Origin: DASPHG01 sp963849605 | GTDB taxonomy: Bacteria > Actinomycetota > Thermoleophilia > Solirubrobacterales > Thermoleophilaceae | Length of the DNA stretch: 64,000 nucleotides | NCBI GenBank assembly: GCA_963849605.1 | Contig: CAWKHX010000002.1 | Span: 744,001-808,000, forward strand | Direction of reading: 5' to 3' | Shown: one piece after another, positions 23,831-31,464 of the stretch | How positions within the stretch are numbered: the stretch's first letter is position 1 | How the letters are laid out: every line of letters starts with the position of its first letter | Made by a program: the position numbers and the translations under genes | Notes under the pieces: model-generated | The model's input: the letters and a program-made list of their open reading frames with translations, nothing else | Told to the model about the DNA's origin: nothing | Database searches by the model: none

Positions 23831-24961
23831 TCACAGGTGCCCGGAAGGCACCCTTGCCATCAGACGCGACCGGAGGAAGCGGTGCTCTACTCCATGCCCG
23901 AGCGGGCCCTGGGCCTCGCCCGAGAGGAACTGGCGGACGAACTGGTTCGGCGAGTTGAAGAGCTCGGACGCCGGGCCCGACTCGACGATCCGGCCCTTCC
24001 ACAGGACCGCGATGTAGTCGGCCACGCGACGCGCGCTCATGATGTCGTGGGTGATCACGACGTAGGCGCCGCCGTTCTCCTGGTGGATCTCCTTGATCAG
24101 CTCGCACAGGAGCGCTGTGCGCACCGGATCGAGGCCCGAGTCGGGCTCGTCGAAGAGGACGATGTCCGGCTCCAGGACGAGAGCGCGCGCGAAACCGGCA
24201 CGCTTGCGCATCCCTCCCGAAAGCTCGTTCGGCATCTTGTCGCCGGCGCCTGAGAGCCCGACCTCCCGGAGCCGTTGCGAGACGGTCTCGTTGATCTCCT
24301 CCTCGCCCTTGTCCGTGTGCTGGCGCAGCGGGAAGGCGACGTTGTCGAACAGGTTCATCGAGCCGAACAGCGCCCCGTCCTGGAACAGGACGCCGAACTT
24401 CTTGCGCATCTCGAACAGCTCGTCGTCCTGCATGTTCGGGACCGACTCGCCGTGGACGAGCACGTCTCCGACATCGGGATAGAGGAGGCCCACCATGTGC
24501 TTGATGCACACCGACTTGCCGGTGCCGGACGGGCCGAGGATCATCGAGATCTGGTCGTCGGGAATCCCGAGGTTCAGGCCGTTGAGGATGGTGTTGCGAC
24601 CGAACGACTTCTTGACGTCGATGAACTCGATCGCGTCGGTAGAGCCGTGCGGGCGCTTCGTGCCGGAGTGCCACTTGTAGGGCTCCTCGCCCTGGCGCGT
24701 CTGGTCCCAGATGTTGTCCGGAATGTCCTCCTCGGTCTGGGGTCGGGCATCCTTGTGGACCTGCTCCGCGGCGGCCTGGCGGTCCGCCTCCGTCGTCGGC
24801 GGCGCCTCTGAGGTGACGGCCGGTGCCTGTGGCTGCTGCTGGACCTCGGTCGGCTGCTCCGCCGGGGGCTGCTCGGCCGGGGGCTGTTCGACGGGCGGCT
24901 CCGCGCCCTGGGGCGGCTGCCCGTCGCCGTCTCCGCCATCTCGTCTACGCAGAAAAGCCAT
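23831..24961 (-). CDS. Mce-system ABC ATPase (MlaF/Mkl-like) with long disordered N-terminus
   Basis: A 376-residue protein from ATG 24961 (AAGGAG six bases upstream; GTG 24964 is an alternative). Residues 1-110 are Gln/Pro/Glu-rich with tandem PPAEQ units and probably disordered. The ABC domain follows: Walker A 'GPSGTGKS', signature 'LSGGMRKR', Walker B 'IVLFDEPDSGLDP' and 'THD'. It would energise lipid movement through the two YrbE permeases encoded just upstream. In mycobacteria the Mkl ATPase is encoded away from mce operons; here it is within. Confidence 0.9.
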   Translation of the reverse strand: MAFLRRRDGGDGDGQPPQGAEPPVEQPPAEQPPAEQPTEVQQQPQAPAVTSEAPPTTEADRQAAAEQVHKDARPQTEEDIPDNIWDQTRQGEEPYKWHSGTKRPHGSTDAIEFIDVKKSFGRNTILNGLNLGIPDDQISMILGPSGTGKSVCIKHMVGLLYPDVGDVLVHGESVPNMQDDELFEMRKKFGVLFQDGALFGSMNLFDNVAFPLRQHTDKGEEEINETVSQRLREVGLSGAGDKMPNELSGGMRKRAGFARALVLEPDIVLFDEPDSGLDPVRTALLCELIKEIHQENGGAYVVITHDIMSARRVADYIAVLWKGRIVESGPASELFNSPNQFVRQFLSGEAQGPLGHGVEHRFLRSRLMARVPSGHL

Positions 24962-24974
24962 CACTCACTCCTTG

Positions 24975-25778
24975 TCAGCCGCCGATTGGGGCTCTTGGGT
25001 TTGAACCCCAGAAGATCTGGGTGCCGAGCATGCCCACGAGGTGGACCATCACGATGTTCAAGACCATCGACTTCGCCGTCGCGGTGCCCACCCCGACGGG
25101 GCCGCCACTCGCGGTGTAGCCGTAGTAGCAGCCGACGAGCACGACCACCGTCGCCATCGCCATGCCCTTGGCCACCGAGTACAAGAGGTCGGGTGGGTTC
25201 TGGAACATCCAGAAGATTAAGAAGAACCCTCCTGAGGAGACCTCCCCGATCTGTTGCACGACGGCCAGGTAGGAGGCGAAGAAGCCGGCGCCGACGGCGG
25301 CGATGTACATGAACGGCAGCACCATCCACGCCGCGAGCAGGCGCGTGCCGCAGAGGAAGGTCATCGAACTGATGCCCATCACCTCGAGCGCGTCGATCTC
25401 GTCGGAGATCCGCATCGCGCCGAGCTCGGCGACGATCCCGGTGCCGACCTTCGCGGCCATCATGTAGCCGAAGGCGTAGGGCATGATCTCGCGCAGGTCG
25501 CACCAGGCGCTGAACACCCCCGCATACGCGGGCGCGCCGACCGAGCGGTTGAAGTACGCGCCCTCGATTCCGCACTGGAGCCCGAGGATGAACGCGAGGC
25601 CCCAGATCACGATCGTCGAGCCGAGGATCAGGACACCGGCCTGGCGCAGCGCCTCGCCGAAGAACCGGAACACGCGCCCGCCGTAGACCTCGCGGAAGAC
25701 GACGCGCGAGGAGAACTTCGCGATGTCGCCGAAGCTCGCGATCCAATCCTTTGGAACGGCCAGCCAAGAGCGTCCCAT
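24975..25778 (-). CDS. MlaE/YrbE-family permease of the Mce system (second)
   Basis: A 267-residue membrane protein from ATG 25778, overlapping the previous stop (TGATG); GTG 25781 is also possible. Five to six hydrophobic segments and the MlaE-family motif 'RISDEIDALEVMGIS' (EExDALxxMG type) that contacts the ATPase. With its paralogue it forms the heterodimeric permease below the Mce hexamer. Followed after 13 bases by the ATPase gene. Confidence 0.92.
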   Translation of the reverse strand: MGRSWLAVPKDWIASFGDIAKFSSRVVFREVYGGRVFRFFGEALRQAGVLILGSTIVIWGLAFILGLQCGIEGAYFNRSVGAPAYAGVFSAWCDLREIMPYAFGYMMAAKVGTGIVAELGAMRISDEIDALEVMGISSMTFLCGTRLLAAWMVLPFMYIAAVGAGFFASYLAVVQQIGEVSSGGFFLIFWMFQNPPDLLYSVAKGMAMATVVVLVGCYYGYTASGGPVGVGTATAKSMVLNIVMVHLVGMLGTQIFWGSNPRAPIGG

Positions 25779-26584
25779 CACTTGATCACCGAGATCTCAG
25801 GATGCGTGGCCAGCAGTGTCTGGGTGAAGACGTAGTTGAACGCGAAGATCCCCAGGAACGTGATCACGACCGCCTGGTTGACCGCGCGCCCGACCCCCTC
25901 CGCGCCACCGCTCGCCGTCATTCCCTTGTAGCAGGAGACGATCGCGATGATCGCCCCGAATATCGTGCATTTGACGACGCTGCCCCAGAGGTCGGTCGTG
26001 GACGCGTTCGTCAGCAGCGTCGCGAAGAACGGCCCTAACGGCGCGTCGAAGGAGAGCGTCGCGATGATCCCGCCGAGGATCCCGAACAGGATCGCGTAGA
26101 TGTTGAACAGCCCGGTCGCGATCATCAGTGCCAGGAACCGCGGCACGACGAGGTTCTTCACCGGGTCGACGCCGAGCACCTGTAGCGCGTCGAGCTCCTC
26201 GCGGATCTTGCGCGCGCCCAGGTCGGCCGTGATCGCCGTCCCGGCCACGCCGGCGAGGACAATCGAGGTGACCGTCGGGCCGAACTCGCGGATCGAGGTC
26301 AGGACGAAGAAACCGCCGAGCCGGTCGAGGGCACCGAAGAGCACCAGGAAGTTCCCAGCCTGGAGCCCCGGCGCGCCGTAGGAGATCGCGACCGTCGAGA
26401 TCAGGAGCGGGAACCAGCACAGCCGGAGCGCGAAAAGGAACTGCCCGATGAACTCCCCGCCGTAGGGGTACGGAGGCCTGAGCGCAGACATAATCGTCTT
26501 GCCGGTCAGGATCATCATGTCCCCGACCTGCTCGAGCAGATTCTTAGTGGGCAGGAATGCCCTATCGGCTACGGCACGAACCAC
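25778..26584 (-). CDS. MlaE/YrbE-family permease of the Mce system (first)
   Basis: A 268-residue membrane protein starting at GTG 26584, preceded by GGGGAGGAG with 7-base spacing. Contains the family motif 'KIREELDALQVLGVDP' and 'GVAGTAITADLGARKI'. It is the first gene of the Mce operon. Its upstream region contains a plausible promoter overlapping the 5' part of the divergent lipoprotein ORF. Confidence 0.92.
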   Translation of the reverse strand: MVRAVADRAFLPTKNLLEQVGDMMILTGKTIMSALRPPYPYGGEFIGQFLFALRLCWFPLLISTVAISYGAPGLQAGNFLVLFGALDRLGGFFVLTSIREFGPTVTSIVLAGVAGTAITADLGARKIREELDALQVLGVDPVKNLVVPRFLALMIATGLFNIYAILFGILGGIIATLSFDAPLGPFFATLLTNASTTDLWGSVVKCTIFGAIIAIVSCYKGMTASGGAEGVGRAVNQAVVITFLGIFAFNYVFTQTLLATHPEISVIK

Positions 26585-26614
26585 CTAAATACTCCTCCCC
26601 ATGGCAGCGTCGGA

Positions 26615-26644
26615 AAGGTATCCCATAGAAACGAGGGTCCACAA
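26615..26644 (-). promoter_or_regulatory. Candidate promoter of the Mce operon
   Basis: On the minus strand TTGTGG (26644-26639) and TACCTT (26620-26615) are 18 bases apart, giving a start near 26608 and a short leader with a strong ribosome-binding site before GTG 26584. TACCTT fits the actinobacterial TANNNT -10. Not confirmed by any second line of evidence. Confidence 0.4.
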
Positions 26645-26693
26645 GGGGGAACCCGCGCGGAAGCGCTCGTTTCGGTGGTATGTTGCGCCCGCT

Positions 26694-27314
26694 TTGAGGG
26701 GGAGGATTGCGTTCCTTTTGTCGGCGGCTGCCCTTGCGGCCCTCGCCGGGTGCGGCGGCGACGACGAACGTCAGGACGCGAACGAGCCCGAGGGGGACTA
26801 CAAGGTTGAGGTGGTCAAGGCCTCGTTCCCGTCGGATCAGAAGCTCGCCAAGCGCTCGGAGCTCGTGATCGTGGTCCGCAACGCGGACACGAAGCAGATC
26901 CCGAATATCGCGGTCACGATGAACGGCCTCGACTACCGCAAGGACGATCCGGAGCTGGCCGACCAGCGGCGCCCGCAGTTCGTCGTGAACGGGAAGTTCA
27001 AGAAGTTCGGGAACATCGAGGACGCCCAGGCGATCACGCCGGGCGGCGTCGAGAACCCGGCCTACGTGAACACCTGGTCGCTCGGCCCGCTCGAGCCGGG
27101 CGAGTCGAAGGAGTTCAAGTGGGACGTGACCGCCGTCGTGGCGGGCCCGTACGAGCTCAACTACTCGGTGGCCGCGGGCCTCGACGGCAAGGCCAAGGCG
27201 GTGGACGCCAACGGCGAAACCCCGCAGGGCGTGTTCAGCGGGACCGTCTCCGACGAGCCGCCGCAGACCAAGATCGCCGCCGACGGCAAGACGATCGTTC
27301 CCGCAGACGAGTAG
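26694..27314 (+). CDS. Secreted lipoprotein divergent from the Mce operon
   Basis: From TTG 26694 the product is 206 residues with a textbook lipoprotein signal (short basic start, hydrophobic core, lipobox LAGC with Cys at residue 20). The mature part contains a beta-rich, Ig-like region ('YKVEVVKASFPSDQKLAKRSELVIVVRNADT...') and 'LEPGESKEFKWDVTAVVAGPYELNY', typical of adhesion/CARDB-like domains. An upstream in-frame ATG at 26601 would add 31 charged residues, but that stretch overlaps the likely Mce promoter, so I prefer the shorter start; TATGTT at 26679 could be its -10. Position next to yrbE suggests an accessory role in the Mce system; function unknown. Confidence 0.65.
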   Translation: MRGRIAFLLSAAALAALAGCGGDDERQDANEPEGDYKVEVVKASFPSDQKLAKRSELVIVVRNADTKQIPNIAVTMNGLDYRKDDPELADQRRPQFVVNGKFKKFGNIEDAQAITPGGVENPAYVNTWSLGPLEPGESKEFKWDVTAVVAGPYELNYSVAAGLDGKAKAVDANGETPQGVFSGTVSDEPPQTKIAADGKTIVPADE

Positions 27315-27329
27315 CGGCGCTGAACGACT

Positions 27330-27379
27330 GAGCAATGATCACTTTTGGGGCTCCTGGCCCCAAAATCGACCAATGCTCC
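27330..27379. terminator. Strong hairpin, probable bidirectional terminator
   Basis: A perfect 9-bp stem TTTTGGGGC / GCCCCAAAA (27343-27351 and 27357-27365) with a 5-base loop is extended outwards by a further imperfect stem (GAGCA...TGCTC), giving about 22 paired positions with four mismatches. The A and T runs at the base of the inner stem give a U-rich end in both directions. It lies just after the lipoprotein stop and before a lower-GC gene. Confidence 0.65.
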
Positions 27380-27398
27380 GATGATGTGACTCCTTTAT

Positions 27399-27887
27399 AT
27401 GAATAGGTCGTTCGGTACCGAGATCCTGCGCATCCAGGCACCCAACGAGGTTTCACTCCTCGACGAGTGGATCCACGACGCATACGTCGAGGACGCCATT
27501 GAGTTTTCGCCTGAGGAGCGCCGCGCGGTCATCCCGTTTGCTCAGGAAAGTGGGTGGGGAGACCGGCACCCGTCGATGGCGGATCCCGAGCTCGTGAAGA
27601 CAACCCCGCTCGCCCGCCATTACGAAGTCCCGCTAACCCGCTGCTACATCGTCATTGAGCATGTACATTCGCTTGATCCGGTCATCGATTGGGGGTGCCC
27701 GACGCTGGTCGGCGCCGATTACGTTGATCGCGAGATTCGGCTCTCCGGCATCGCGAAGATCTCAGTCCGGGTTAGCGACCTTGACATCCGGGTCTTCGTC
27801 TCGGCACAGGAGGCCGGGCGCTTGTTGCGAAAGGTCCTGCGTGGCTGGCCAGCGGAATCGGATCGCTGGCTCAATCCTCCCGATTAG
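27399..27887 (+). CDS. Hypothetical protein in a lower-GC patch
   Basis: A 162-residue hydrophilic protein, no signal peptide or membrane segment, no recognised domain. GC content is visibly lower (near 58-60%) and codon use (ATT, TTG, TTT, GTT) differs from neighbouring genes, suggesting recent acquisition. It begins 34 bases after a strong inverted repeat. The start ATG 27399 has no clear ribosome-binding site; TTTATATG precedes it. The 3' end overlaps the convergent Cys-rich small gene by 17 bases. Confidence 0.55.
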   Translation: MNRSFGTEILRIQAPNEVSLLDEWIHDAYVEDAIEFSPEERRAVIPFAQESGWGDRHPSMADPELVKTTPLARHYEVPLTRCYIVIEHVHSLDPVIDWGCPTLVGADYVDREIRLSGIAKISVRVSDLDIRVFVSAQEAGRLLRKVLRGWPAESDRWLNPPD

Positions 27888-28047
27888 CCGTCCCTTTCTC
27901 GTAGGCGCGGCACTCGTGCACCGGCAGGCGCGGGTACTTCGGCAGGTCGGGGTGCCTGCACATCGAGAAGGTGGAGCCGCGCGTGTTGCGAATCAGCTTC
28001 TGCCACCGGCAGGAGTCGCATAGGCCGGCGGGCGGGTGTAGCGTCAT
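27871..28047 (-). CDS. Small four-cysteine protein (zinc-ribbon-like)
   Basis: A 58-residue protein from ATG 28047 with Cys10, Cys13 (CDSC), Cys30 and Cys46, a spacing suited to one structural zinc or an iron-sulfur site. Many Arg/Lys and Pro residues surround them. It is divergent from the molybdopterin oxidoreductase gene with only six bases between the two start codons, so they must share or overlap control elements. Similar small cysteine proteins are seen beside metal enzymes, but I do not recognise a named family. Confidence 0.6.
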   Translation of the reverse strand: MTLHPPAGLCDSCRWQKLIRNTRGSTFSMCRHPDLPKYPRLPVHECRAYEKGTANRED

Positions 28048-28053
28048 CCTCGG

Positions 28054-30039
28054 ATGAGGATCGTACGTGCAGCCTGCCCGCACGACTGTCCCGACACCTG
28101 TGCCATGCACGTCACGGTCGAGGACGGCCGCGCCGTTCGCGTCAAGGGCGACCCGGACCATCCGATCACTCACGGCTTCCTCTGCGGGAAGGTCTCGAAC
28201 TACCTCGACCGCGTCTATGCCGACGAGCGCGTGCTGCATCCGCTCGTGCGCCAGGACGGCGAGCTCCGGCAAGCGTCGTGGGACGAGGCGCTCGACGTCG
28301 CCGCCGCCGGGCTCAGGCGCGTGATCGACGCCCACGGCGGCGAGGCGATCCTGCCCTACAGCTACGCGGGCACGCAGGGCCTCGTCCAGGGCAACCTGAT
28401 GAGCCAGCGGGTGATGAACGCGCTCGGGGCGAGCGAGCTCGTCCGCACGATCTGCGCGACCGCCGGCATCGCCGGCGTCACGGCGACGCATGGCATCTCG
28501 CCCGAGGTCGACCCGGAGGAGTGGCCGCATGCGCGCTACCTGCTGCTCTGGGGCTGGAACCCGATGTCGACGGCGCCCCACCTGTGGCGGCTGCTGCTGG
28601 AGACACAGCGCCGAGGCGCCCGGCTTGTCGTGGTGGATCCCTTTCGGAGCCGAACGGCGCGGCTGGCGGACGAGCACCTCAGGCCACTGCCGGGGACCGA
28701 TGCCGCGCTCGCACTGGGAATGATGCGCGCGGTCCGCGACGCCGAGCTGATCGACGACGACTGGTGCCGCGCTCACGCGAGCGGGCTGGACGAGTTGCTC
28801 GAGCGACTCGATGAGTGGCCGCTCGACCGCGCGGCCGAGGTGACCGGCGTCCCGGCGGCGGACATCGAGCGCGTCGGGCTCGATTTCGCCCGCACCCAGC
28901 CCGCGCTCCTCAGGCTGGGCGTGGGCGCGCAGCGGCACGCGGGCGCGCCGGCGGCCTACAGCACCGTCGCTTCGCTACCCGCCCTCGTGGGAGCGTGGCG
29001 ACATCGCGGCGGAGGCTGCTCCTACATCCCGACCGCGACGGCCGCGGCGATCTCCTCGTACCCCCCGAGCCGTCCCGACCTGCGGACCGGGGACGTCCGC
29101 CGGATCAACATGTCGCAGCTCGGTGATGCCCTCTGCGGCGACCTCGACCCGCCGGTGAAGGCGCTCGTGGTGTGGAACTCGAACCCGGCTCAGGTGGCGC
29201 CCGACCAGACGAAGGTGCTGGCCGGCCTTGCGCGCCCGGACCTGTTCACCGTCGTCCTCGAGCAGTTCATGACCGATACGGCCGCACACGCCGACGTCGT
29301 GCTCCCGGCGACGACCCAGCTCGAGCACCTCGACGTGATCTTCTCGTGGGGCCACCACTACATAACGCTCAGCCGCCCGGCGATCGAGCCGCTCGGCGAG
29401 GCGAAGCCGAACACCGAGACCTTCCGGCTGCTCGCCGCCCGGCTCGGGCTCGACGACCCATGCTTCAGCGAGTCCGACGAGGAGCTCGTCGAGGCGGTGC
29501 TCGCGACCGCTCCCGACCACGTGTCGCTCGACGGGCTCGCCGAGCGCGGCTGGGCGAAGGTCGACCTCGGCCAGGGCGAGCGGCCTCACGCCGAAGGCGG
29601 GTTCGGGACGTCCGACGGAAAGCTCCACCTGCACGCGGTCTACGAGCCTCCGGCCGAGGTCGCGGATGCCGACCTCGCGACGCGGTTCCCCCTCGCCCTG
29701 ATCACGCCCAAGACCCACCTCTTCCTGAACTCGACGTTCGCGAACCAGGCACGCCAGCACGCCGCGCAGCCGAAGCCGTTCGTGGTTGTCCACCCCGACG
29801 ACGCCGGGCCGCGCGCGGTCGTCACGCGCGCACGCGTGTACAACGACCGCGGCTCGTTCATCGCCGACGTGCAGATCTCGGACGAGACCCGCCCGGGCGT
29901 CGTCGTGGCGCCGATGGGCTGGTGGAGCGGCGACTACGAAGGCGGCCTCGGCGCGCAGGCGACGACCCCGCAGCTGCTCACGAAGAGCGGCGAAGCGCCG
30001 ACGTTCAACGACAACCGCGTCGAGCTCGAGCCGGCCTAG
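28054..30039 (+). CDS. Molybdopterin-dependent oxidoreductase (CISM / formate-dehydrogenase-like)
   Basis: A 661-residue enzyme. The N-terminus 'ACPHDCPDTC' with a fourth Cys at residue 44 (Cys8, Cys12, Cys16, Cys44) binds a [4Fe-4S] cluster. The Molybdopterin domain (about 50-430) contains 'YLLLWGWNPMSTAPH' and 'ADVVLPATTQLEHLD', and the C-terminal MoCo-dinucleotide-binding domain has 'HPDDAGPRAV...VYNDRGSFIADVQIS'. No signal peptide, so it is cytoplasmic. No electron-transfer or membrane subunit is adjacent, so its partner and substrate are unknown. Ends overlapping the convergent small gene by 4 bases. Confidence 0.88.
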   Translation: MRIVRAACPHDCPDTCAMHVTVEDGRAVRVKGDPDHPITHGFLCGKVSNYLDRVYADERVLHPLVRQDGELRQASWDEALDVAAAGLRRVIDAHGGEAILPYSYAGTQGLVQGNLMSQRVMNALGASELVRTICATAGIAGVTATHGISPEVDPEEWPHARYLLLWGWNPMSTAPHLWRLLLETQRRGARLVVVDPFRSRTARLADEHLRPLPGTDAALALGMMRAVRDAELIDDDWCRAHASGLDELLERLDEWPLDRAAEVTGVPAADIERVGLDFARTQPALLRLGVGAQRHAGAPAAYSTVASLPALVGAWRHRGGGCSYIPTATAAAISSYPPSRPDLRTGDVRRINMSQLGDALCGDLDPPVKALVVWNSNPAQVAPDQTKVLAGLARPDLFTVVLEQFMTDTAAHADVVLPATTQLEHLDVIFSWGHHYITLSRPAIEPLGEAKPNTETFRLLAARLGLDDPCFSESDEELVEAVLATAPDHVSLDGLAERGWAKVDLGQGERPHAEGGFGTSDGKLHLHAVYEPPAEVADADLATRFPLALITPKTHLFLNSTFANQARQHAAQPKPFVVVHPDDAGPRAVVTRARVYNDRGSFIADVQISDETRPGVVVAPMGWWSGDYEGGLGAQATTPQLLTKSGEAPTFNDNRVELEPA

Positions 30040-30278
30040 CGGCTGACGAGCTTGGCCGTCGAGGTCGCTTCGCCGTTGCCCTCGGGGTCGTAGGAAAACG
30101 CAAGGGACTCGCGGTCGAAGCGCTCGAAGAACTCCTCCCACGACAGGCGGCGCTCAGCGTCCGCGCCGAACGCGACGGCTAGCCGTTCGCGTCCGTCGGC
30201 GGCTTCGACGAGCCCCGGGTACCCCCCATGCTCCTCGACCCAGCGCCGGATCTCGGCGTGGTCAGCCGTGAGCTTCAT
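30036..30278 (-). CDS. Conserved small protein (80 aa), unknown function
   Basis: From ATG 30278: 'MKLTADHAEIRRWVEEHGG' opening, then 'LSWEEFFERFDRESLAFSYD'. This pattern (sometimes mis-named 1,4-alpha-glucan-branching enzyme) is a small soluble domain found in many bacteria, possibly DNA-binding given the 'AEIRRWVEEHGG' start; no demonstrated role. No signal or membrane segment. Confidence 0.65.
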   Translation of the reverse strand: MKLTADHAEIRRWVEEHGGYPGLVEAADGRERLAVAFGADAERRLSWEEFFERFDRESLAFSYDPEGNGEATSTAKLVSR

Positions 30279-30321
30279 GGCGCCGCGATAGTACCCGGGA
30301 CGGACGAGCGCGAACACATCG

Positions 30322-31464
30322 CTACGCCGTGAAGTCCTCCGCAAGCCACTGCACGAGGCCCGGGAGCCGCGCCCGGCCGCGCGCCTGCAGCACCTGCCGT
30401 GCAGCCGGCGGCCGCTCGGTCAGCAGCGCGATGTGCTCGAGCTCGGGCTCGCAGCGAAGCACGCGCGCGTGCGGCCGGCAGGCCTCGACGACCTGCGGGA
30501 CGAGCTCCCGTACCGGCACCGCGCGCCCGAGTCGCGGCTCGATCAGCTTTGCCTCGACCCCGTCACGCGCCGCCACGAAGCGGTTCTCGTCCAGCACCTC
30601 CTGCGCCGCGAGGAGCTGCTCGGACGCGTACCCCTCCTCGCACTCGAGCCGCGCGAGCGACTGGACGAGCGCGACGAGCGCCGCCGAATCGGCCACCGTC
30701 GTCTGCGCGTCCATGACCCGCACCTCGACGGTTCCGAAGCGCGGCTGCGGCCGTACGTCCCACCACAGGAACGTCGGCTCGGGGAACGCGCCGCCCCGGA
30801 TCAGCAGGTCGACGACCTCGACGTAGTGCGAGTAGCTGTCGAACGCGCGCGGTATGCCCACACGCGGGAATGCCTGGAAGAGCGGCGTGCGAGCCGATGC
30901 CAGGCCGGTGTCGCGCCCCTGCCAGAACGGCGAGTTCGCCGACAGGGCCAGCAGCAGCGGCAGGTGCCCGCGCATCCGCGCCGCCAGGCTGATGGCGGTC
31001 TCGGGGTCGCGGACCCCGACATGGACGTGCAGCGCGAAGGTCGGCTCGCGCCGGGCAAGCTCCCGCATCGACCCGTAGACGAGCTTGTAGCGGCTGTCCG
31101 AGGAGACCACGGTCTCGTGCCAGACCGTGAACGGATGCGTGCCGGCGCTCGCAGCGCGGAGGCCGAGGATGGCGAGGTGCTCCTCGAGCGCGGCGCGCAG
31201 GACGGCGAGCTCGGCGGCCGCGTCAGGCGCGGTTCCATGCACCCCGGTCGCCAGCTCCAGCGCCGACTTGTGGGTCTCCGGGGTGACGTGCGCCATCAGG
31301 TCGGCCGGCAACGCGGGCAAGACGCGGTCGATCTGCTGCGCGAGCGACCAGTCGTGCGGGTGGAGGAGCATCACCTCCTCCTCGATCCCGACCGTGAAGT
31401 CGGCCCCCGACGCGTGTGGGCGCCAGTCCGCCCACTGCGAGACCGTGAACGCGGTCTCGCTCAC
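30322..31464 (-). CDS. YbdK-type carboxylate-amine ligase (GCS2 family)
   Basis: A 380-residue enzyme from GTG 31464 (GTGA overlap with the amidohydrolase gene). 'FTVGIEEEVMLL' is the signature of the GCS2 glutamate-cysteine-ligase-like family; 'LHVHVGVRDPETAI' and 'RFGTVEVRVMDAQTTV' complete the ATP/Mg site. These enzymes form an amide bond between a carboxylate (often Glu gamma) and an amine. It is the third gene of a coupled set with an ATP-grasp and a class I amidotransferase-like hydrolase, so it may act on a peptide or conjugate rather than in glutathione synthesis. Confidence 0.85.
   Translation of the reverse strand: MSETAFTVSQWADWRPHASGADFTVGIEEEVMLLHPHDWSLAQQIDRVLPALPADLMAHVTPETHKSALELATGVHGTAPDAAAELAVLRAALEEHLAILGLRAASAGTHPFTVWHETVVSSDSRYKLVYGSMRELARREPTFALHVHVGVRDPETAISLAARMRGHLPLLLALSANSPFWQGRDTGLASARTPLFQAFPRVGIPRAFDSYSHYVEVVDLLIRGGAFPEPTFLWWDVRPQPRFGTVEVRVMDAQTTVADSAALVALVQSLARLECEEGYASEQLLAAQEVLDENRFVAARDGVEAKLIEPRLGRAVPVRELVPQVVEACRPHARVLRCEPELEHIALLTERPPAARQVLQARGRARLPGLVQWLAEDFTA

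Noticed and set aside
24985..25010. tRNA T-arm look-alike (GGGTTTGAACCCC) near the end of the second permease gene, and a similar one at 9364-9378
   Set aside because: They are inside coding regions and no acceptor, D- or anticodon arms can be paired around them.
30322..31464. GCS2 ligase as GshA of a glutathione pathway
   Set aside because: No gshB neighbour and tight coupling to an ATP-grasp/amidohydrolase pair; YbdK-type enzymes are generally weak glutamate-cysteine ligases.
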